NCBI RefSeq assembly: GCF_019175365.1
Contig: NZ_CP059572.1
Location: 1,612,001 to 1,676,000, forward strand
Direction: 5' to 3'
DNA length: 64,000 bases
Source: Actinomadura graeca
GTDB taxonomy: Bacteria > Actinomycetota > Actinomycetes > Streptosporangiales > Streptosporangiaceae
Shown: positions 61,322 through 64,000 of the stretch, piece by piece
Numbering within the stretch: position 1 is the stretch's first letter
Layout of the letters: each line of letters begins with the position of its first letter
Notes under the pieces: generated by a model
The model's input: only the letters and a program-made list of their open reading frames with translations
Databases searched by the model: none
Told to the model about the DNA's origin: nothing
Program-made: the position numbers and the translations under genes

Positions 61322-62608
61322 ATGACCGGCGAGAACGGCGGGGAGCGGAACCCGCTGCGGACCCTGCTGCGGGACGTGGTCCTTGCCGCCGCCGTGACCG
61401 GACGGGCCGACCCGGCGCCGCTGCGGCGGCCCTGGCCCTTCCTCCTGCGCTGGACGCGGTACATCGGGGTCGGGCGCCTGCCGTACGGCGTGGTGGTCAA
61501 CCTGTTCGGGCTCGCGCTGACGGTCGGACTGATCGCCGGGACGGTGTCGCTGCTGAACACCGAGACGTCGCGGCGGGGCATCGACGTGTCCGGCGGCACC
61601 GAGCTGATGATCGCGGTCGCGGTGGTCGCGCCGCTGGCGCTGCGGGACCGGCACCCGCTCGGCGCGTGGCGGCTGGGTTTCGCGGCGACGCTACTGTTCG
61701 ACGTGGACGGCTGGCTGACCGTCCCGTACGTGCCCGCGGGCGTGTTCGTCGCGATCGTGTGCCTGTACACCGTGGCGGTGCGCTGCCCGCGGGACACCAC
61801 GCTCGGCGTCGGGATCCTGTCGTTCGCCGGTGTGTGGATCAAGGACGCCGAGACCGGGCCGGGCGCGTCGGTGCTGCTCCTGCTTCCCCTGGTCGCCGGC
61901 TACGCCGTCCGCGTGCGGCAGACGTCGCGGCGCGAGCTGGCCGAGCAGGAGCGGCGGCACCTGGACGCCGAGGCGGTGCTGACCGAGCGGCAGCGGATCG
62001 CGCGGGAGCTGCACGACGTCGTCGCGCACCACATGTCGATGATCGCGATCCAGGCGGAGGCGGCGCCCTACAAGGTCGGCTCGGTGCCGGACGAGACGCG
62101 CCGGGACCTCGCCGAGATCCGCGCGACCGCGCTGGACGCGCTGACCGAGATGCGGCGGATCCTCGGCGTCCTGCGGTCGGAGGACGGCGCGGAGACGGCC
62201 CCGCAGCCTGGCCTGGACCGGCTGGAGGAGCTGGTCGGGAACGCGCGCGGCGCCGGGCTGCACGTCTCGACCCGGCTGGAGGGCGACCTCGCCGGGCTCC
62301 CGCAGGGGGTCGGCCTCAGCGCGTTCCGGATCCTGCAGGAGGCACTGAGCAACGCGATGCGGCACGCGCCGGGGTCGCGGGTGGACGTCGAGGTGGTCCG
62401 CGAGGACGCACTAGTGTGGCTCGGCGTCGTCAACGGCCCGCCCGGTGAGGGCCACGCCCCGACGCCGTCCCCGCCAGGCGGTCACGGGCTGGTCGGGATG
62501 CGCGAGCGCGCCGCCGCGCTGGGCGGTGAGCTGGTCGCCCGGCCCACGTCAGAGGGGGGATTCGCCGTGACCGCCACCCTGCCGGTGAAGGCGCGGGACG
62601 CGTCGTGA
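61322..62608 (+). CDS. Sensor histidine kinase (HisKA_3 type)
   Basis: 428 aa. An N-terminal ~45-residue cytoplasmic part, then about five TM segments (VVVNLFGLALTVGLIAGTVS, TELMIAVAVVAPLAL, FAATLLFDVDGWLTV, VFVAIVCLYTVAV, VLLLLPLVAGYAV). Phospho-acceptor His in ERQRIARELHDVVAHHMSMI; HATPase_c with FRILQEALSNAMRHA and GHGLVGMRERAAALGG. No extracellular sensing domain. The response-regulator gene overlaps its stop (GTGA). Confidence 0.95.
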   Translation: MTGENGGERNPLRTLLRDVVLAAAVTGRADPAPLRRPWPFLLRWTRYIGVGRLPYGVVVNLFGLALTVGLIAGTVSLLNTETSRRGIDVSGGTELMIAVAVVAPLALRDRHPLGAWRLGFAATLLFDVDGWLTVPYVPAGVFVAIVCLYTVAVRCPRDTTLGVGILSFAGVWIKDAETGPGASVLLLLPLVAGYAVRVRQTSRRELAEQERRHLDAEAVLTERQRIARELHDVVAHHMSMIAIQAEAAPYKVGSVPDETRRDLAEIRATALDALTEMRRILGVLRSEDGAETAPQPGLDRLEELVGNARGAGLHVSTRLEGDLAGLPQGVGLSAFRILQEALSNAMRHAPGSRVDVEVVREDALVWLGVVNGPPGEGHAPTPSPPGGHGLVGMRERAAALGGELVARPTSEGGFAVTATLPVKARDAS

Positions 62609-63270
62609 CCGTGCGCGTCGTGATCGTTGACGACCAGGGCATGGTGCGGACGGGGTTCGGCGTCCTGCTGAACGCCCAGCCCGACATCGAGGTGGTCGGC
62701 GAGGCCGTCAACGGCGAGGAGGGCCTGCGGCGCATCGCCGAGCTGCGCCCGGACGTGGTGCTGATGGACGTGCGGATGCCGGTCATGGACGGCCTGGAGG
62801 CCACCCGCCGCCTCCTCGCGGACGCGGCGGACGGTGCGCCGAGGGTCCTCATGCTGACCACGTTCGACCTGGACGACTACGTGTACGAGGCGCTGCGCGC
62901 GGGCGCCAGCGGGTTCCTGCTGAAGGACGCCTCCGCGACCGAGCTGGCCGACGCGGTCCGGGTCGTGGCCGCCGGCGACGCGCTGCTGTCGCCCTCGATC
63001 ACGCGGCGCCTGATCGCCGAGTTCTCCCGGATGGGCGCGCCGCGCGCGCCGTCCCGCAAGCGGCTGGACGAGCTGACCGAACGGGAGACCGAGGTGCTCG
63101 CGCTCGTGGCGCGCGGCCTGTCCAACGGCGAGATCGCGGGGCGGCTCGTGGTCGCCGAGCAGACCGTCAAGACGCATTTCGGGCGGATCCTGATGAAGCT
63201 CGGGCTGCGGGACCGCCCGCAGGCGATCGTCTACGCCTACGAGGTGGGGCTCGTGCGTCCCGGCGACTGA
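62605..63270 (+). CDS. NarL/FixJ-family response regulator
   Basis: 221 aa from GTG 62605. Receiver domain: VVIVDDQGMVRTGFGVLL, phospho-Asp in PDVVLMDVRMPVMDG, LTTFDLDDYV, GFLLKD. LuxR-type HTH: LTERETEVLALVARGLSNGE, IAGRLVVAEQTVKTHFGRIL. Coupled to the sensor kinase and presumably its only partner. Confidence 0.96.
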   Translation: MTVRVVIVDDQGMVRTGFGVLLNAQPDIEVVGEAVNGEEGLRRIAELRPDVVLMDVRMPVMDGLEATRRLLADAADGAPRVLMLTTFDLDDYVYEALRAGASGFLLKDASATELADAVRVVAAGDALLSPSITRRLIAEFSRMGAPRAPSRKRLDELTERETEVLALVARGLSNGEIAGRLVVAEQTVKTHFGRILMKLGLRDRPQAIVYAYEVGLVRPGD

Positions 63271-63371
63271 CGCCTGCCCGCCACCTGGGGGCGGGTTCGT
63301 AGTACCCGGGGCGTACGGGAGAAGACCGCACCGCCGGTTGATCTGCGCTACGGCGTCCGATTTCTACCTTG

Positions 63372-63398
63372 CTGGTCAGTGCTCACATCGCTGACCAG
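63372..63398. promoter_or_regulatory. Inverted repeat upstream of the last gene
   Basis: CTGGTCAG and CTGACCAG (8-bp arms, 11-base spacer). The right arm touches the AGGAAGGA ribosome-binding site of the following gene. Candidate operator, for example of the adjacent response regulator, or an RNA hairpin masking the site. Confidence 0.4.
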
Positions 63399-63410
63399 GA
63401 AGGACGCCCG

Positions 63411-64000
63411 ATGCGCAGCCGCCTCCGCGTGGCCCTCGCCGGTTCCGCCGTGCTCATGGCGGCCGGTTCGACGAGCGCGGCCGCGGGACATTCCGAGCCG
63501 TACGCGGCCCCCGCGGCGGTTCCGGAACTGTCCGCGGCCACCCTCGATGCCCGCTACCAGGCTGCGGGCCAGGAGATCGTCCGCGCGCGCGCCACCGCGG
63601 AACGGCTGCGCGACGGTGACCGCACCCGGACGCTGTCGGCCTTCCTCGCCCCAGGGCGCCGCTTCCTGTCGTTCGACGCCCGCGGCAACGGCCGGGCCGT
63701 CGAGGTGATCGGCGACCTCGCGCACGCCGACCGGGTCGCGGTGGTCGTGCCCGGCGCGGACACCACCCTCTCCACCTACGACTCCGGCAAGTTCGTCGGC
63801 GGCGGCAGCCGGGCCCTGTACGGGCAGGCCGCGCGGGAGCAGGACGTGCGGGTGCGGGCTCCGGGCACACGGCTCGCGGTGATCGCCTGGCTCGGCTACG
63901 ACGCGCCGTCGATCACGAGCGCCGGCGTCCTCACCTCGGCGGCCGCGACCTCCGGCGCGCGGAGCCTCGACCGGCTCGTCACGGGCGTGCACAAGGTGAA
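63411..64000 (+). CDS. Secreted DUF1023-like alpha/beta hydrolase (truncated by window end)
   Basis: 196 codons are visible. Residues 1-25 form a signal peptide (RLRVALAGSAVLMAAGSTSA). A helical stretch follows, then FLAPGRRFLSFDARGNGRAV, VAVVVPGADTTLSTYDSG and RLAVIAWLGYDAPSI, the core motifs of DUF1023 hydrolases of actinobacteria. The nucleophile Ser and C-terminus lie beyond the window. It is the first gene after the two-component pair and may be its target. Confidence 0.8.
   Translation, partial: MRSRLRVALAGSAVLMAAGSTSAAAGHSEPYAAPAAVPELSAATLDARYQAAGQEIVRARATAERLRDGDRTRTLSAFLAPGRRFLSFDARGNGRAVEVIGDLAHADRVAVVVPGADTTLSTYDSGKFVGGGSRALYGQAAREQDVRVRAPGTRLAVIAWLGYDAPSITSAGVLTSAAATSGARSLDRLVTGVHKV

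Noticed and set aside
1..64000. CRISPR arrays, complete insertion sequences, rRNA genes
   Set aside because: I saw no regularly spaced identical repeats, no transposase motifs with terminal repeats, and no rRNA sequence in the window.

Overview
The window is very GC-rich, with third-codon GC bias, frequent GTG/TTG starts and strong Shine-Dalgarno sites. It carries many families typical of filamentous actinobacteria: GlnII, DUF397/DUF5753 pairs, DUF6879, DUF3052 next to AhpE and AceE, a PknB-like kinase and SigJ-like ECF factors. I infer a chromosomal segment of an actinomycete, possibly Thermomonosporaceae/Actinomadura-like. The genus is a guess.

Layout. 0-7.3 kb (minus strand): the end of a secondary-metabolite or secondary-lipid locus. 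It holds a 2336-aa megasynthase (two nitronate-monooxygenase-like barrels, KS, AT, ACP, KR) translationally coupled to a second KS-bearing protein cut by the window edge. 7.6-12.2 kb: an RSH-type (p)ppGpp enzyme, a Usp remnant, two small unknowns and glutamine synthetase II. 12.6-16.0 kb: a compact plus-strand cassette of a CRP/FNR regulator, a class III nucleotidyl-cyclase-like protein, a membrane protein and a PycTM-like (DUF5706-type) membrane effector. This is the best candidate for a new signalling or anti-phage system here. 16.0-18.4 kb: decayed mobile-element DNA (winged-helix gene, integrase C-terminal remnant) ending at tRNA-Val(TAC).

18.4-23.1 kb: an oxidative catabolic set (ALDH, AraC regulator, SnoaL-like protein, GMC oxidoreductase) with a 9-bp motif shared by both promoter regions. 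23.1-28.3 kb: geranylgeranyl-reductase-like flavoprotein, hydrolase/CBS pair, PAC2 protein and saccharopine-dehydrogenase-like protein. 28.3-40.75 kb: a coherent carbohydrate regulon. An IclR regulator sits between two outward operons, and a third encodes a sugar ABC importer. The same 15-bp palindrome (TTCCG-N5-CGGAA) lies in all three control regions. GH114 lipoprotein, GH4 glycosidase, SDR, Zn-ADH, UlaG-like hydrolase, amidohydrolase, FAH-family and GlcD-like proteins suggest import and oxidation of a galactose-type (possibly galactosamine) sugar. The ABC ATPase is not encoded nearby.

41.1-48.4 kb: housekeeping block (K+ channel, zinc-ribbon protein, AhpE, DUF3052, YjbQ, DUF1918, AceE, VOC protein). 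48.4-50.6 kb: HATPase / XRE-DUF5753 / three tandem overlapping DUF397 genes. 50.6-53.0 kb: ECF sigma factor with SnoaL-like tail, esterase and SnoaL-like protein. 53.3-59.2 kb: beta-solenoid-like protein opposite a Ser/Thr kinase, a decayed serine-hydrolase gene, then an unknown/DUF6879/XRE-DUF5753 group and two unknown genes. 59.3-64 kb: WYL regulator, PHP phosphoesterase, a NarL-type two-component pair and the start of a secreted DUF1023-like protein.
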